A stretch of 64,000 nucleotides of DNA, from the NCBI RefSeq assembly GCF_900101915.1, contig NZ_FNAL01000003.1, positions 91,457-155,456 of the forward strand, in the 5' to 3' direction. Source of the DNA: Psychrobacter pacificensis (GTDB lineage: Bacteria > Pseudomonadota > Gammaproteobacteria > Pseudomonadales > Moraxellaceae). Numbering within the stretch: the stretch's first letter is position 1; each line of letters opens with the position of its first letter. This document shows, piece by piece, positions 28,557 to 38,753 of the stretch. Below the pieces are notes generated by a model. That model saw only the letters and a program-made list of their open reading frames with translations. It had not been told where the DNA came from and searched no databases. The position numbers were made by a program, and so were the translations under genes.

Positions 28557-29648
28557 CTACTTATAGATATCCGTACGACCATTTGGCCCATGTTTAAAGC
28601 GCCGATGAAACCACATCCACTGAGTCGGATCAATACGTATGAGTCCCTCTAAAACTTCATTAACCCGAGTAGCATCCGCAACCTCATCTTGACTTGGGTA
28701 GTTCTCAAGCTCTGGGGTGATGGTCAAGTGATAATGAGGTCGCTTACCACGTGGTAGATTATCTGGTGTCTGCCGATAGGTGTGTAGCGCCATCACGGCG
28801 GGTGGATGCGTTTTGCTGCCTAATTTTGCCATACGGCGTGACGCGGTGATGGTCGCTGCTGGCACGCCAAAGAATGGCGCCATAACCCCTTGCTTAAGAC
28901 CGTAGTCCTGATCGGGGGAATACCAAATCACATGGCCCGCTTTGATAGAGGTGACTAGGCTTCGCATATCGCGGCTGGAGATTTGCTTACCGAATATATT
29001 GGTACGACCATTATAGATAAACCAGTCCAGTAAAGGGTTGTTTTGCGTACGGTACATACAATCGACAGGGAAGAATTGAGAACACAGTAAGCCGCCCAAA
29101 TCCAGCATCGTATAATGCGCACCCAATAGAATAACCGGACGCTGCTCGTTTTGCGCATTAACAAGATGCTGTAATCCCGAAATAGATACCGTTCTAGTAA
29201 ATATATTTGGACGGAACCAAGCACATAGGGTTTCAAACACCCCAATACCTTGATTGACAAAGACTTGCTTTGCCATCAATTCACGCTCAGCTTCTGGCTT
29301 TTCTGGAAACGCCAGCTTTAGATTAATCAGAGTGTCACGCCTACGGGAGCCTGCAGCGTTATAAATCAATATGCCGAGCTTACGACCTAGCCAAAACTGC
29401 CAACGCAGTGGCAAATATATCATGGGTAACATCACCAAAAACAACAACCAAATACCCCAATACTTTGGCAATAAAAACTGCCATTGAAAGGGCTTGTTTT
29501 CTGCTTGCGCGGTACGCTTTTGATTTTGCGTAATCGTTGGGGTGCCAGCAGGTATAGCAGGCGACTTATTGGATTGCTGCCTACTGGATAATGGTATGCC
29601 GTTAGTGTTGGAGGGTTTGCTAGGATCGTATTGTTCTGGCGCTTTCAT
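28557..29648 (-). CDS. Lipid A biosynthesis lauroyl/myristoyl acyltransferase family (LpxL/LpxM-like)
   Basis: This inner-membrane enzyme adds a secondary acyl chain to lipid A. From the ATG at 29648 (AAGGA upstream) it has 363 residues. A transmembrane segment (WGIWLLFLVMLPMIYLPL, about 63-80) is followed by the acyltransferase domain with the catalytic HX4D box as GAHYTMLDLGG (H178, D183), then MYRTQNNPLLDWFIYNGR and WYSPDQDYG. The first 55 residues are a Ser/Asn/Gln/Pro-rich extension not usual in LpxL. Whether it is LpxL or LpxM cannot be told from sequence. It is separated by 108 bp from trpS. Confidence 0.9.
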   Translation of the reverse strand: MKAPEQYDPSKPSNTNGIPLSSRQQSNKSPAIPAGTPTITQNQKRTAQAENKPFQWQFLLPKYWGIWLLFLVMLPMIYLPLRWQFWLGRKLGILIYNAAGSRRRDTLINLKLAFPEKPEAERELMAKQVFVNQGIGVFETLCAWFRPNIFTRTVSISGLQHLVNAQNEQRPVILLGAHYTMLDLGGLLCSQFFPVDCMYRTQNNPLLDWFIYNGRTNIFGKQISSRDMRSLVTSIKAGHVIWYSPDQDYGLKQGVMAPFFGVPAATITASRRMAKLGSKTHPPAVMALHTYRQTPDNLPRGKRPHYHLTITPELENYPSQDEVADATRVNEVLEGLIRIDPTQWMWFHRRFKHGPNGRTDIYK

Positions 29649-29850
29649 AATATCCTTCTGCCGCACCGTGTATCACATTGCAGCTAATGATGAAAAGTTA
29701 TTGATATGATGGGGTAGGCTCAAATGCTTTGCAAGTGAGAATGTTTATAAGGTTCTTAATTTGCAGTGCTAATATAAAGTACGTATATCGATAGCTATTG
29801 CAATGAGAGATATAGTGAAACCATTATAAAAATGGTATAGCAAGATTAAA

Positions 29851-29904
29851 CGCTATTTTTCGCAGCCTCTAAAGACGCAGTCACAGCAAGCAAGAAAAGT
29901 AGCG
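29851..29904. repeat. Short intergenic inverted-repeat element related to 42937-42998
   Basis: CGCTATTTTT (29851-29860) and AAAAGTAGCG (29895-29904) form a 10-bp inverted pair with one G-T match around a centre containing GCAGCCTCT, ACGCAG and GCAAG. The same elements occur in the same order, on the other strand, at 42937-42998. A separate small hairpin, CCATT-ATAAA-AATGG, is at 29821-29835. The rest of the 29649-30111 gap has only the terminator below and a 9-bp inverted pair, GTTTGCTAC/GTAGCAAAC (30047-30088). Confidence 0.5.
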
Positions 29905-29985
29905 TTCGAGCGCGTTTCCTATGCTGTATCAATGTTATTGAGGTTCTACTATAGCCACACTACCTATAGGCCAATCAGCAGGCAT

Positions 29986-30022
29986 AAAAAAGCCTTATAA
30001 GCTGTGACCAGCTTATAAGGCT
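29986..30022 (-). terminator. Intrinsic terminator of rplM-rpsI
   Basis: A 14-bp perfect stem, AGCCTTATAAGCTG/CAGCTTATAAGGCT with loop TGAC, is followed on the minus strand by a run of six T. It lies about 90 bp after the rpsI stop. Confidence 0.88.
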
Positions 30023-30111
30023 TTGCAAAACGCTTCTCTTATTTGAGTTTGCTACCATCGCTCCGAGAAAAAGACAACAGTAGCAAACAAAAAGATAAGA
30101 GCGGGCTTTGA

Positions 30112-30498
30112 TTAACGTTTTGAGAACTGTGGACGTTTACGTGCTTTACGTAGACCCAGTTTCTTACGTTCAACTTGACGTGAATCACGAGTAACAAAAC
30201 CAGCTGCTTTTAGGGCAGGCTTCAAAGTTTCGTCAGCTTCGATCAATGCACGTGTGATGCCGTGGCGGATTGCGCCCGCTTGACCACTGATACCACCACC
30301 TGCAACAGTGACATATAAGTCATACTGGTTAGCAGAGTCTAGTAGTTCTAATGGCTGACGAACAACCATACGTGAAGTTTCACGGCTGAAGTATTCGTCT
30401 AGTGGCTTACCGTTAACAACAATACTACCAGTACCTTTTGATAAAAAGACACGAGCAGTAGACGTCTTGCGGCGACCAGTTCCGTAATTGCGTTCCAT
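30112..30498 (-). CDS. rpsI: 30S ribosomal protein S9
   Basis: This 128-residue protein has the S9 N-terminus [16 protein letters not shown] and the conserved C-terminal tail ending KRPQFSKR, whose last Arg reaches the P-site tRNA. AAGGATAT precedes the ATG. It lies 10 bp after rplM, the universal pair. Confidence 0.98.
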   Translation of the reverse strand: MERNYGTGRRKTSTARVFLSKGTGSIVVNGKPLDEYFSRETSRMVVRQPLELLDSANQYDLYVTVAGGGISGQAGAIRHGITRALIEADETLKPALKAAGFVTRDSRQVERKKLGLRKARKRPQFSKR

Positions 30499-30508
30499 AA
30501 GTATATCC

Positions 30509-30937
30509 TTAGATGTCTAGTTCTTTAGGTTGCTGTGCAGTATGTGGATGTTCAGTACCCGCATATAGTTTCAGCTTCTTGATCATCGCATAGCCAAGAG
30601 GGCCCTTTGGAAGCATACCCTTAACTGCTTTGTGTAGAACATCTTCAGGCTTATGTGCAATCAGCTTTGTGAAGTTGGTTTCTTTAATACCACCTGGGTA
30701 GCCACTGTGACGATAGTACTTTTTGTCTTGCGCTTTCTTACCCGTTACCGCGATTTTTTCTGCGTTGATGACAACAATGAAGTCACCAGTATCTACGTGC
30801 GGGGTATAAGAAGGCTTGTGCTTGCCACGTAAGCGAGTTGCGATTTGAGTGGCTAAGCGACCAAGGGTTTTGCCGTCAGCATCTACGACATACCAGTCAT
30901 GGGTCACTTCAGCTGGTTTTGCACTAAGTGTTTTCAT
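30509..30937 (-). CDS. rplM: 50S ribosomal protein L13
   Basis: This 142-residue protein starts [20 protein letters not shown] and carries [22 protein letters not shown] and [20 protein letters not shown], all standard L13 motifs. It is first in the rplM-rpsI operon. The 252-bp upstream gap to rsmD should hold its promoter; no clear box pair is named here. Confidence 0.98.
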   Translation of the reverse strand: MKTLSAKPAEVTHDWYVVDADGKTLGRLATQIATRLRGKHKPSYTPHVDTGDFIVVINAEKIAVTGKKAQDKKYYRHSGYPGGIKETNFTKLIAHKPEDVLHKAVKGMLPKGPLGYAMIKKLKLYAGTEHPHTAQQPKELDI

Positions 30938-31189
30938 GATAAAACCTTAAAATTAGAATTCGTTGAGAGTTTAGCTGGGAACGGGGCTCTCAAAAAACAG
31001 ACTGCACATTATAAGCAGTAGCGCCTACGCTTGCAAGCTGCATTGGGGTTTATTTTCGCCTTTATACATTAAACTGCAGCGTTTGGCCAGTTTTTAAGCG
31101 GTTTTAAACATTTTTACAGGTATTGAAGGGTTTACTAAATATTGCTTAACAAATAACTGCTAATGATGCGCTTAGCAATTAGGGTGTAA

Positions 31190-31912
31190 TTATGACGGTG
31201 ACAGCCGATAAAGTCCAGCGACAACTTGTCCAACTTTGGTTTGCTTTACGCATTCAAAGCATATCATTTGCTGAGTTGTCTCTAGTTGGGCGTCGCGATT
31301 TTCATTAAGCTGCTCTTCTAGCTGCTCAAGCTGAGGTGTTAAATCTTTATCCGCTTCTAAATAAATTAGCGTTGATTGGTCAATCAATGCATTGGTAATC
31401 AGCGTACTCAAAATAGGCTGCCATAGATCCTGAGCATAAGGGGGATCGATGAAGACGATGTCAAACGGGTGCTCAATCGGCTGGTGTTGACTCAGTACTT
31501 CCTCAGCCGTGCCAGTGATAACCGTGTAAGCTGCGGTATCAAGGCGTAATTGCTCAGCACTTTGACGTAGCATGTTGCTTTGTGCCGTATTAACTTCAAT
31601 AAAAGTGGTGTGAGCTGCGCCGCGGGACAACGCCTCAAACCCTAATACGCCACTGCCTGCACAGCTATCGAGTACGCGTGCACCGTGAATATCGGCCAAT
31701 AACCAGTTAAATAATGTCTCTCGCAGGCGGTCGGGTGTTGGGCGCAGGCCATCTGCCTCGATGAAGCTGACAATACGGCGCTTGAACTGCCCACCGATGA
31801 TACGAACATCACCGGCTGCGGCACTTTTTGCTTTAGGGTTCTTTTTCGCTGTGCGTCCGCGTGAGGGTTTTTTCATGCTCGTGTCTCTTTTATTATCTTT
31901 TTTTTGAGGCAT
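31190..31912 (-). CDS. rsmD: 16S rRNA (guanine(966)-N(2))-methyltransferase RsmD
   Basis: RsmD methylates G966 of 16S rRNA. The 240-residue protein has a Lys/Arg-rich N-terminal tail (about 1-32), then RIIGGQFKRRIV, GLRPTPDRLRETLFNWL, motif I VLDSCAGSGVLGFEALSRGA and the N6/N2-type motif IV FIDPPYAQ. The basic tail is longer than in E. coli; an alternative start at 31876 would remove its first 12 residues. It follows mrdA by 53 bp. Confidence 0.93.
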   Translation of the reverse strand: MPQKKDNKRDTSMKKPSRGRTAKKNPKAKSAAAGDVRIIGGQFKRRIVSFIEADGLRPTPDRLRETLFNWLLADIHGARVLDSCAGSGVLGFEALSRGAAHTTFIEVNTAQSNMLRQSAEQLRLDTAAYTVITGTAEEVLSQHQPIEHPFDIVFIDPPYAQDLWQPILSTLITNALIDQSTLIYLEADKDLTPQLEQLEEQLNENRDAQLETTQQMICFECVKQTKVGQVVAGLYRLSPS

Positions 31913-31965
31913 CTCTACTTATTAGACATGACGGGTAATGGTTAGAGATGTCTATCAAAATGTCG

Positions 31966-33951
31966 TTATTCAGAGGTGGCTGCTGCTGCTTGTGCCTCTG
32001 CCGCTTCTTGTTCTGCTAACGCTTTTGCTTCTTTTTCACGCAAGGCATCCTTCAAGGCTTTCTCAAAGGCCTTTTGGCGCTTGATGACTTTGAGCTCATC
32101 AGCGGACGGCGGCAGTACCGGATCAGTTTTGCGTTGTAGCATCCAGTAGTCAAATAGGGCACGGCCGATAGGCGCGGCAGTCGTACTACCACCGCCACCG
32201 TTTTCGACCAAGACCGCCAGCGCGATTTGAGGGTCTTCGACAGGGGCAAAACCATTGAACCACGCATGATCCCAGTGACGTTTGTCAATCGCTGATTTAT
32301 CATAGCGTTTGCCTTGAGCGATAGACTTTACCTGTGCTGTTCCTGTCTTGCCAGCGATACGATAGCGCGGGGTATAGATACCGCGTCCAGTACCGTTTTC
32401 TACCACGCTTTCCATTGCATCATGCATACGTAACCAGTCAGAAGGCTGACCGTTATAGTCGATTTTACCATCAGGTTTGTCGATGATTTTGACTTCTGCT
32501 GCACCGTCACTGCTCTTGAGCAAATGCGGGGTAATATGTTTACCTTTACTGGCGGTCATGGCAGTGGCATTAGCAATCTGTAGTGGCGTGGCTAAGAAAT
32601 AGCCTTGTCCAATACTGACAGAGATGGTTTCACCCGGTAGCCAGTCTTTATCATACGTGTCTTTTTTCCATTTCGGTGATGGCATGATGCCTGATTTTTC
32701 GTTAGGAAGATCAATACCAGTCTTGTCCCCAAAACCAAAGCGCACCATCCAGTCGTGTAGACGCTGAATACCCATCTCATAGGCCAGTTTATAATAGTAA
32801 GTATCAACCGACATTTGGATAGATTTCTTTAAATCAACCGTACCATGACCCCCGCGCTTCCAGTCACGGAAACGATGGCTGTCTCCTGGTAAACTAAAAT
32901 AGCCAGGATCATAAATAGTGCTGTTCCAATCTCGCAAGCCATAGTGAATGCCACCTAGACCCTCGAATGGTTTGATGGTCGAGCCAGGTGGGTATGTCCC
33001 TTGGAGGGCGCGATTGTACAAGGGCTGATCGAGATCTTCTCGCAGGGCATCATAGTCTTTGAACGAAATCCCTGAGATAAAAGGATTGGGATCATAGCTT
33101 GGGTTACTGACAAAGGCCAGCACATCGCCATTTTTGGGATCTATTGCGACGATTGCACCGCGGCGGCCATCTAGCTGCTGCTGGGCGACCTTTTGCAGCC
33201 CATAATCCAAGCTCAACGTGATATCGTTACCAGAGGTAGGCGGTTTCGTGTCCAATTGACGTAGGATATTGCCGTGAGCATCTGTTTCTACCGACTGATA
33301 GCCTGGTTGCCCAAGCAAAATATCTTCGTAATAGTCTTCAATACCAATCTTACCGATCAGATCAGTACCTGCATAGCGGTCCTTATCAATACGCTTAGAC
33401 TCTTTATCGTTAATACGACCAACGTAACCGATCACATGAGCAAATAGCTCATCATAAGGATAATCACGCGTCAGCTTACTTTGGATAGAAACACCACGAA
33501 AGAATGGCTTACGCTCACTGAACTGAGCCAGCTGTGCCTCTGTTAAGTCGATTTTGATGGTCACAGGGTCGTTTTTGTTTTTGTTCAAGCGCGCCAAAAT
33601 ATCTGTGATGTCTTCTGCTGTCAAATCAAAAATAGGCGCCAGCAAGCTGAGCGTGCGCTCAGGGTTGTCAACCTCATCAGGGCTTAGCATGGCGGTAAAA
33701 ACTGGCTGGTTATCCGCCAAAATTATCCCGTTACGATCATAAATATAACCGCGGCTAGGCGGTGCAGATATCAGTTTAATGCGGTTATTGTCTGACTGGG
33801 TGGTGTACTTATCATGGGCATAGACTTGCAAATAACCATAACGCGTTATCAGGCCGCCCAAACCCAGCAATATTAAAATTCCAAAGATAATAATACGGTT
33901 GGTAAAGGTACTGTTGACCTGTTCGGTATTGGGAGTTAGTGGTTTATTCAT
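31966..33951 (-). CDS. mrdA: Penicillin-binding protein 2 (elongasome transpeptidase)
   Basis: PBP2 cross-links peptidoglycan during cell elongation. The 661-residue protein has an N-terminal membrane anchor (IIIFGILILLGLGGLITRYG, about 19-38), the dimerisation domain, and a transpeptidase domain with active-site PPGSTIKPFE (Ser of STIK), SVD as the second motif and AGKTGTAQ as the third. A C-terminal tail of about 30 residues, rich in Ala, Glu and Lys, is likely helical. rodA, its usual partner gene, is not adjacent; the downstream neighbour is rsmD. Confidence 0.96.
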   Translation of the reverse strand: MNKPLTPNTEQVNSTFTNRIIIFGILILLGLGGLITRYGYLQVYAHDKYTTQSDNNRIKLISAPPSRGYIYDRNGIILADNQPVFTAMLSPDEVDNPERTLSLLAPIFDLTAEDITDILARLNKNKNDPVTIKIDLTEAQLAQFSERKPFFRGVSIQSKLTRDYPYDELFAHVIGYVGRINDKESKRIDKDRYAGTDLIGKIGIEDYYEDILLGQPGYQSVETDAHGNILRQLDTKPPTSGNDITLSLDYGLQKVAQQQLDGRRGAIVAIDPKNGDVLAFVSNPSYDPNPFISGISFKDYDALREDLDQPLYNRALQGTYPPGSTIKPFEGLGGIHYGLRDWNSTIYDPGYFSLPGDSHRFRDWKRGGHGTVDLKKSIQMSVDTYYYKLAYEMGIQRLHDWMVRFGFGDKTGIDLPNEKSGIMPSPKWKKDTYDKDWLPGETISVSIGQGYFLATPLQIANATAMTASKGKHITPHLLKSSDGAAEVKIIDKPDGKIDYNGQPSDWLRMHDAMESVVENGTGRGIYTPRYRIAGKTGTAQVKSIAQGKRYDKSAIDKRHWDHAWFNGFAPVEDPQIALAVLVENGGGGSTTAAPIGRALFDYWMLQRKTDPVLPPSADELKVIKRQKAFEKALKDALREKEAKALAEQEAAEAQAAAATSE

Positions 33952-34445
33952 AGAAAATCAGAGCCCAATCGGTCAGTGAGTCAATAATAAAGAGGTAAAA
34001 GGGCAGGTTGGTTAACCAAAACGCGGTGAGTCTAAAGGATAATACAAAGGATTTCAATCACATAGCGCTATATGATCTAAAATCAACGCGCATTGATTTG
34101 TACGTAGATGGTGTCTATCGTTTGACTACAAATTATAACAGAACAAATGAGTAGGCGCAGTACTCAGATGCTTATTTTGTTGTGGTCATATATTGCATAA
34201 GCGATGCGCTATCTCAGTATATTTATGGCTCAATATAGGATTTAAAAGATGTTATCTTTAGTCACAACTTGCCAAGGGTGTCCATGTGCTAAAAAATGGC
34301 AAGTATGCTAAAATCAGGCGATTTATTTTATAGTAGTGGTTAGAGACAGAGCGTCTTTTTGAGACGTTTCAATTTTGCTAGCGGCTTGTTATCAGTCGCG
34401 ACCATATTAGCAACGACAATCAACCTGTCAGGAACTAGAAAAGTC
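33952..34445. other. Gap between divergent mrdA and the DUF445 gene; no gene seen
   Basis: The stretch is AT-rich and should hold both divergent promoters. A small inverted pair, GAGACAGAGCGTC-TTTTT-GAGACG, is seen near 34343-34366. The downstream frame is open back to a TTG at 34359, but the residues it would add are not convincing as a conserved N-terminus. Confidence 0.5.
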
Positions 34446-35780
34446 ATGGACATAAATTCATTGTGGCAGACGATCGCTGAGCACCCAGAGTTTTTTGCCA
34501 TGCTAACTATTCCACCAGTGACGGCATTTGTTACGTGGGTGCATGTATGGATGGCGCTCAAGATGCTGTTTTATCCCATTAAGTTTTGGGGTATTCGTAT
34601 TCCAAATTTTCCATTTTTTGGGTTACCAGGTATCGGCTGGCAAGGTATCGTCCCACGCAAGGCAGGCAAAATATCAGGGGTTATCGTTGATCAGACATTG
34701 TCAAAGCTCGGCTCATTAGATGAATTTTTCCAAGCGATGGAACCTGAGCAAATGGCGCTATTTGTCACTGATACGGTGGACAAAAACCTTGAGCCATTGA
34801 TTGATGAGATTATGCTGGATCATTCGCCCGCACTGTGGGGCAACTTGCCTTATGCGGTAAAACGCCGCGTCTATGCTCAAGCCCACAAAGAACTGCCTAG
34901 TATCATGCAGTCGCTGGTGACAGATTTGACGTATCATGTCGAAGATCTGGTCGATATGCGCAAGATGATCGTCAATACGATGGAGAACGATCGTCGTCTG
35001 ATGGTCAATATGTTCTTGAAGGTTGGGCAAAAAGAGATCAATTTTATCTGGCACATCAGTGCTTTGATTGGCTTGGTGTTTGGTATTATCCAAATGTTTA
35101 TATTTTTAGTGGTGCCGCAGCATTGGACGGTGCCATTTTTTGCTGCGATTTGGGGATTTTTGACCAATTGGATTGCGATTTGGATGGTATTTAATCCAAT
35201 AGAGCCGCATTTTATCCCGTATTTAAAGCTTTTTTCGGTGCAGAGCCGCTTCCCCTTTATCAAGCCAGTCATGCCTCATATCGCAAGGTATCGTCTGCAG
35301 GGCGGCTTTATGAAGCGCCAAGAGGAAGTGTCTGAAGTTTTTGCTGAGATTGTGGTAAAAGATTTGGTTACCCTTGAGAACATCATGAACGAGATGATGT
35401 ATGGTGATCGCTCAGCGCAAACTCGTGAGCTGATGAAGTCGCATCTATATACGGTGCTTGAGTCACCAGTTATTAGTACGACATTACGTGTGGGATTGGG
35501 CCGCCGTGATTATGGACAGCTCAAAAACACTATTATTGATAAGTCGATTGTGGCGACTATGGTGCCACTGCGAGATCCTGAGCTCAATGAAAGTCGCGCC
35601 AGTAAGATTTTTGGTCTGTTTCGCGATAGAATAAGGGCGCTGACGCCCAGCGAGTTTCAGAATTTGCTGCGTCCTGCTTTTCGTGAGGATGAGATGACGC
35701 TGATTATCTTGGGTGGTCTGACTGGGTTTTTGGCAGGGTGGTTACATCTGGTATTGGTATTTTTCCCCTCGATGCCATAA
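34446..35780 (+). CDS. DUF445-family membrane protein
   Basis: This 444-residue protein has a hydrophobic segment near the N-terminus (PPVTAFVTWVHVWMALKMLF), a long soluble middle rich in charged helices, two close membrane segments (WHISALIGLVFGIIQMFIFL, then WTVPFFAAIWGFLTNWIAIW), and a last one at the C-terminus (LIILGGLTGFLAGWLHLVLV). LTNWIAIWMVFNPIEP is the signature of the DUF445/YheB family. Function in Gram-negative bacteria is not established. The ATG at 34446 is preferred to an upstream TTG at 34359. It is a single-gene unit. Confidence 0.85.
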   Translation: MDINSLWQTIAEHPEFFAMLTIPPVTAFVTWVHVWMALKMLFYPIKFWGIRIPNFPFFGLPGIGWQGIVPRKAGKISGVIVDQTLSKLGSLDEFFQAMEPEQMALFVTDTVDKNLEPLIDEIMLDHSPALWGNLPYAVKRRVYAQAHKELPSIMQSLVTDLTYHVEDLVDMRKMIVNTMENDRRLMVNMFLKVGQKEINFIWHISALIGLVFGIIQMFIFLVVPQHWTVPFFAAIWGFLTNWIAIWMVFNPIEPHFIPYLKLFSVQSRFPFIKPVMPHIARYRLQGGFMKRQEEVSEVFAEIVVKDLVTLENIMNEMMYGDRSAQTRELMKSHLYTVLESPVISTTLRVGLGRRDYGQLKNTIIDKSIVATMVPLRDPELNESRASKIFGLFRDRIRALTPSEFQNLLRPAFREDEMTLIILGGLTGFLAGWLHLVLVFFPSMP

Positions 35781-36070
35781 GCAATAACACGATAAACAGT
35801 ATTTTCAAATAGTCAAAAATAGCAATATCTCATACAGTTTGAGTCAATAAAACAATGCAAGGCCAATGATAGGTCAGCATTTTGTATCAATCATTCAGAT
35901 TGATACGTCACAATGATAGTAGCGGGTTTTAGGTGCTTCTACAGCTATCGAAACCTCAGTTTTTAACCGTAAACTATGACCGCATAAAGGGACTATTTAG
36001 CGTTTGCCAGTGGCTAGCGATGCCATCGGTGAACCCTTAATGGTATCCAAGGTAAACAAGGTTAGACCGT

Positions 36071-38101
36071 ATGTTAATCACAGAATTGGGTTATTTTGCC
36101 TTGCTGGCCGCTTTTATACTGGCGATTTTGCAGGTGGTACTACCAACCATTGGTGTCATGCGCGACCACGTCGCTTGGCAGCGTCTAGCACCAAGTCTTG
36201 CATGGGCGCAATTTGCGGCCATGGTCACATCATTTGCTGCGCTGATGGCAGGCTTTTATTATAATGACTTTAGCCTCGTCTATGTCACTCAGCACTCCAA
36301 TACGTTACTGCCTTGGTATTATAAGCTATCTGCAACGTGGGGCGGTCATGAAGGGTCATTGCTGCTTTGGATGACCATTATGGCCACTTGGTGTGCGCTG
36401 GTGTCTTATTTTAGCCGTGGATTACCGCTGTCCATGCGTGCGCGTGTTCTTGTGATATTGGCAGGCGTGCAGATGATGATGCTAGCGATGTTGATCTTTA
36501 CCTCATCGCCATTTGATCGTACCTTGCCCAATTTGCCAGTTGATGGCGCGGATCTAAACCCTGTCTTGCAAGATTTTGGTTTGATTATTCATCCGCCGAT
36601 GCTCTACATGGGCTACGTAGGCATGGTCGTGCCATTTGCTTTTTGCATGGCAGCGTTGTGGGAAGGGCGCTTGGATGCGGTGTGGACACGCTGGTCGCGT
36701 CCGTGGGCGCTAGCTGCTTGGGGTTTCTTGACGGTTGGTATCGCACTTGGCTCATGGTGGGCATATTATGAGCTTGGCTGGGGCGGCTGGTGGTTTTGGG
36801 ATCCAGTAGAGAACGCCTCACTGATGCCATGGCTGGCAGGTACGGCATTGCTACACTCACTTGCGGTCACTGAAAAGCGCGGTGTGTTCAAAGCGTGGAC
36901 CATCATGCTGGCAATCTTTGCCTTTGCACTTAGTTTGCTAGGCACATTCCTTGTACGTTCAGGGGTGATCACTTCCGTCCATTCATTTGCTGCTGACCCG
37001 ACGCGTGGTCTAGTAATTCTAGCCATTCTAGGCGTCATTATCGGCGGTGGTCTGCTGATGTTTGCGGTACGTGGTTGGCGCTTGACGGTTGAGAGTCAAT
37101 ATCGACTGATCTCACGCGAGTCATTCTTGGTGATTAATAACGTTATTATTTTGATTTCGACTTTGGTGGTGTTGCTTGGCACGCTATATCCTATTATTGC
37201 CGATTCTTTCAATTTAGGTCAGGTATCAGTTGGCCCTCCCTATTTCAACGCGCTATTTGTACCCTTAACGTGGCTTTTGCTCGTGGCAATGGGTATGGGC
37301 TCTAATATTCGCTGGAAACAAGACAGCCGCCCATTATTAGGTGCTGGCATGGTTATCGCTGTGAGCAGTCTGGTGTTGGCGGCGATTATTGCCTATTTTA
37401 CGAGTCCATCAGAGATGCTAAATATTGGCGTCACGTTGGCAGTGAGCTTTTGGGTGCTTTTATGGATGGTGATCGATTTTAAAGATAAAATCAAAAATGC
37501 ACCGAGTCGATTAAACGGATTACGTCAGCTGCGTTTGAGCTATTGGGGTCAACAAATCGCCCATATTGGGGTCATCGTTGCAGTTATTGGGGTGGCATTT
37601 ACCAGTACGCTCAGTATTGAGCGTGATGTGGCGCTGGGACCAAATGATAGTGTCAATGTCCAAGGGTATGACTTTACTGTAAAAGGTTTCAGTGAAGTAA
37701 AAGGCAGTAACTTTGACGCCACACAAGCTGAGGTTACGGTCAGTAAAGACGGTCAAACGGTGACGACGCTACATCCTGAAAAACGTAACTATATTATCAG
37801 TATGATGCCGATGACTGAGGCGGCAATCGATGCCAGTCTTATGCGTGATGTGTATGTCGCTCTTGGTGAGCCGATCGCCGAAAACAGCAACGAATGGGCA
37901 TTTCGTATCTATGTCAAACCGCTCATTCGCTGGATATGGCTAGGTGCGCTTATTATGGCGTTTGGTGCATTGCTCAGTATGCTAGACAATCGTTACCGTA
38001 TTAAGAAAACCAGAACACCTGCGCAAATCGCTGCCAAAAAATCAGGCTTTGCTACGGTGGCAGATTTGGAATCGCAAGCTATCAAGACAGGGGATCAGTA
38101 A
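36071..38101 (+). CDS. ccmF: Cytochrome c haem lyase subunit CcmF
   Basis: CcmF, with CcmH and CcmI, transfers haem from CcmE to apocytochrome c on the periplasmic side. The 676-residue protein is highly hydrophobic with about 14-15 membrane segments. The haem-handling WWD motif is GWGGWWFWDPVENASLMPW (about residues 236-254), and the conserved GGHEGSLLLW stretch lies earlier. The ATG is at 36071. It begins a four-gene operon, ccmF-ccmG-ccmH-ccmI. ccmABCDE are not upstream, so the pathway genes are split in this genome. Confidence 0.96.
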   Translation: MLITELGYFALLAAFILAILQVVLPTIGVMRDHVAWQRLAPSLAWAQFAAMVTSFAALMAGFYYNDFSLVYVTQHSNTLLPWYYKLSATWGGHEGSLLLWMTIMATWCALVSYFSRGLPLSMRARVLVILAGVQMMMLAMLIFTSSPFDRTLPNLPVDGADLNPVLQDFGLIIHPPMLYMGYVGMVVPFAFCMAALWEGRLDAVWTRWSRPWALAAWGFLTVGIALGSWWAYYELGWGGWWFWDPVENASLMPWLAGTALLHSLAVTEKRGVFKAWTIMLAIFAFALSLLGTFLVRSGVITSVHSFAADPTRGLVILAILGVIIGGGLLMFAVRGWRLTVESQYRLISRESFLVINNVIILISTLVVLLGTLYPIIADSFNLGQVSVGPPYFNALFVPLTWLLLVAMGMGSNIRWKQDSRPLLGAGMVIAVSSLVLAAIIAYFTSPSEMLNIGVTLAVSFWVLLWMVIDFKDKIKNAPSRLNGLRQLRLSYWGQQIAHIGVIVAVIGVAFTSTLSIERDVALGPNDSVNVQGYDFTVKGFSEVKGSNFDATQAEVTVSKDGQTVTTLHPEKRNYIISMMPMTEAAIDASLMRDVYVALGEPIAENSNEWAFRIYVKPLIRWIWLGALIMAFGALLSMLDNRYRIKKTRTPAQIAAKKSGFATVADLESQAIKTGDQ

Positions 38102-38102
38102 T

Positions 38103-38753
38103 ATGACGACCTCAAACAATGCACCTGATAAACAGGCTCAGCAAAGCAATAAGAATACCAAACGCAAAAAGTCGCTTAAATTAGGTTTTTTGATTCCGCT
38201 GGTGATTTTTATTGGTCTGGTTGCCATGCTGTATATGCGCTTGGGCAAACCGACGGATATCGTGACGAACACAGCACTTGAGCGCCCAGTACCGGCTTTT
38301 GAGTTGCCGCTATTGTCAGATACCAGTCGTATCATGACCAATGATAACCTGCCTGATGAGCCGTTCTTGATGAATATCTGGGGATCATGGTGTCCTACTT
38401 GCATCATCGAGCATCCTTTCTTAATGAAATTGGAGGAGCGCGGTGTCAATTTGGTCGGTGTCAACTATAAAGATGATATTGGGGATGCCTTAGGATATTT
38501 GAATAAAGGCGGCGACCCGTTTTCGATGTCTATTCAGGATCTATCGGGGCAGTTTGCTTTAGATTTGGGACTGACTGGCGCGCCTGAGACTTTTGTCGTC
38601 GATGGTGAAGGGATTATTCGTCAGCATATTATCGGTGAGGTCAATGAGAGCAACTGGCAAAGCCGTATTGCGCCTTGCTTGATGGTGCTTAATGATGCCA
38701 ATAATAATGGCGTCAGTTTAGAGCCAAGTCAGGTTGAGGAGGCGTGTCAATGA
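38103..38753 (+). CDS. ccmG: Thiol:disulfide interchange protein CcmG (DsbE)
   Basis: This membrane-anchored periplasmic thioredoxin reduces apocytochrome c before haem attachment. From the ATG at 38103, two bases past the ccmF stop and with GGGGAT upstream, it has 216 residues. A Lys-rich N-terminus leads to a membrane anchor (LGFLIPLVIFIGLVAMLYM, about 27-45), then the thioredoxin fold with WGSWCPTC as active site and GAPETFVVDGEG carrying the cis-Pro. The active-site dipeptide is PT, as is common in CcmG. Its stop overlaps the ccmH start. Confidence 0.94.
   Translation: MTTSNNAPDKQAQQSNKNTKRKKSLKLGFLIPLVIFIGLVAMLYMRLGKPTDIVTNTALERPVPAFELPLLSDTSRIMTNDNLPDEPFLMNIWGSWCPTCIIEHPFLMKLEERGVNLVGVNYKDDIGDALGYLNKGGDPFSMSIQDLSGQFALDLGLTGAPETFVVDGEGIIRQHIIGEVNESNWQSRIAPCLMVLNDANNNGVSLEPSQVEEACQ

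Noticed and set aside
34359..34445. N-terminal extension of the DUF445 protein from a TTG
   Set aside because: The added residues show no conserved feature; the ATG at 34446 is preferred.
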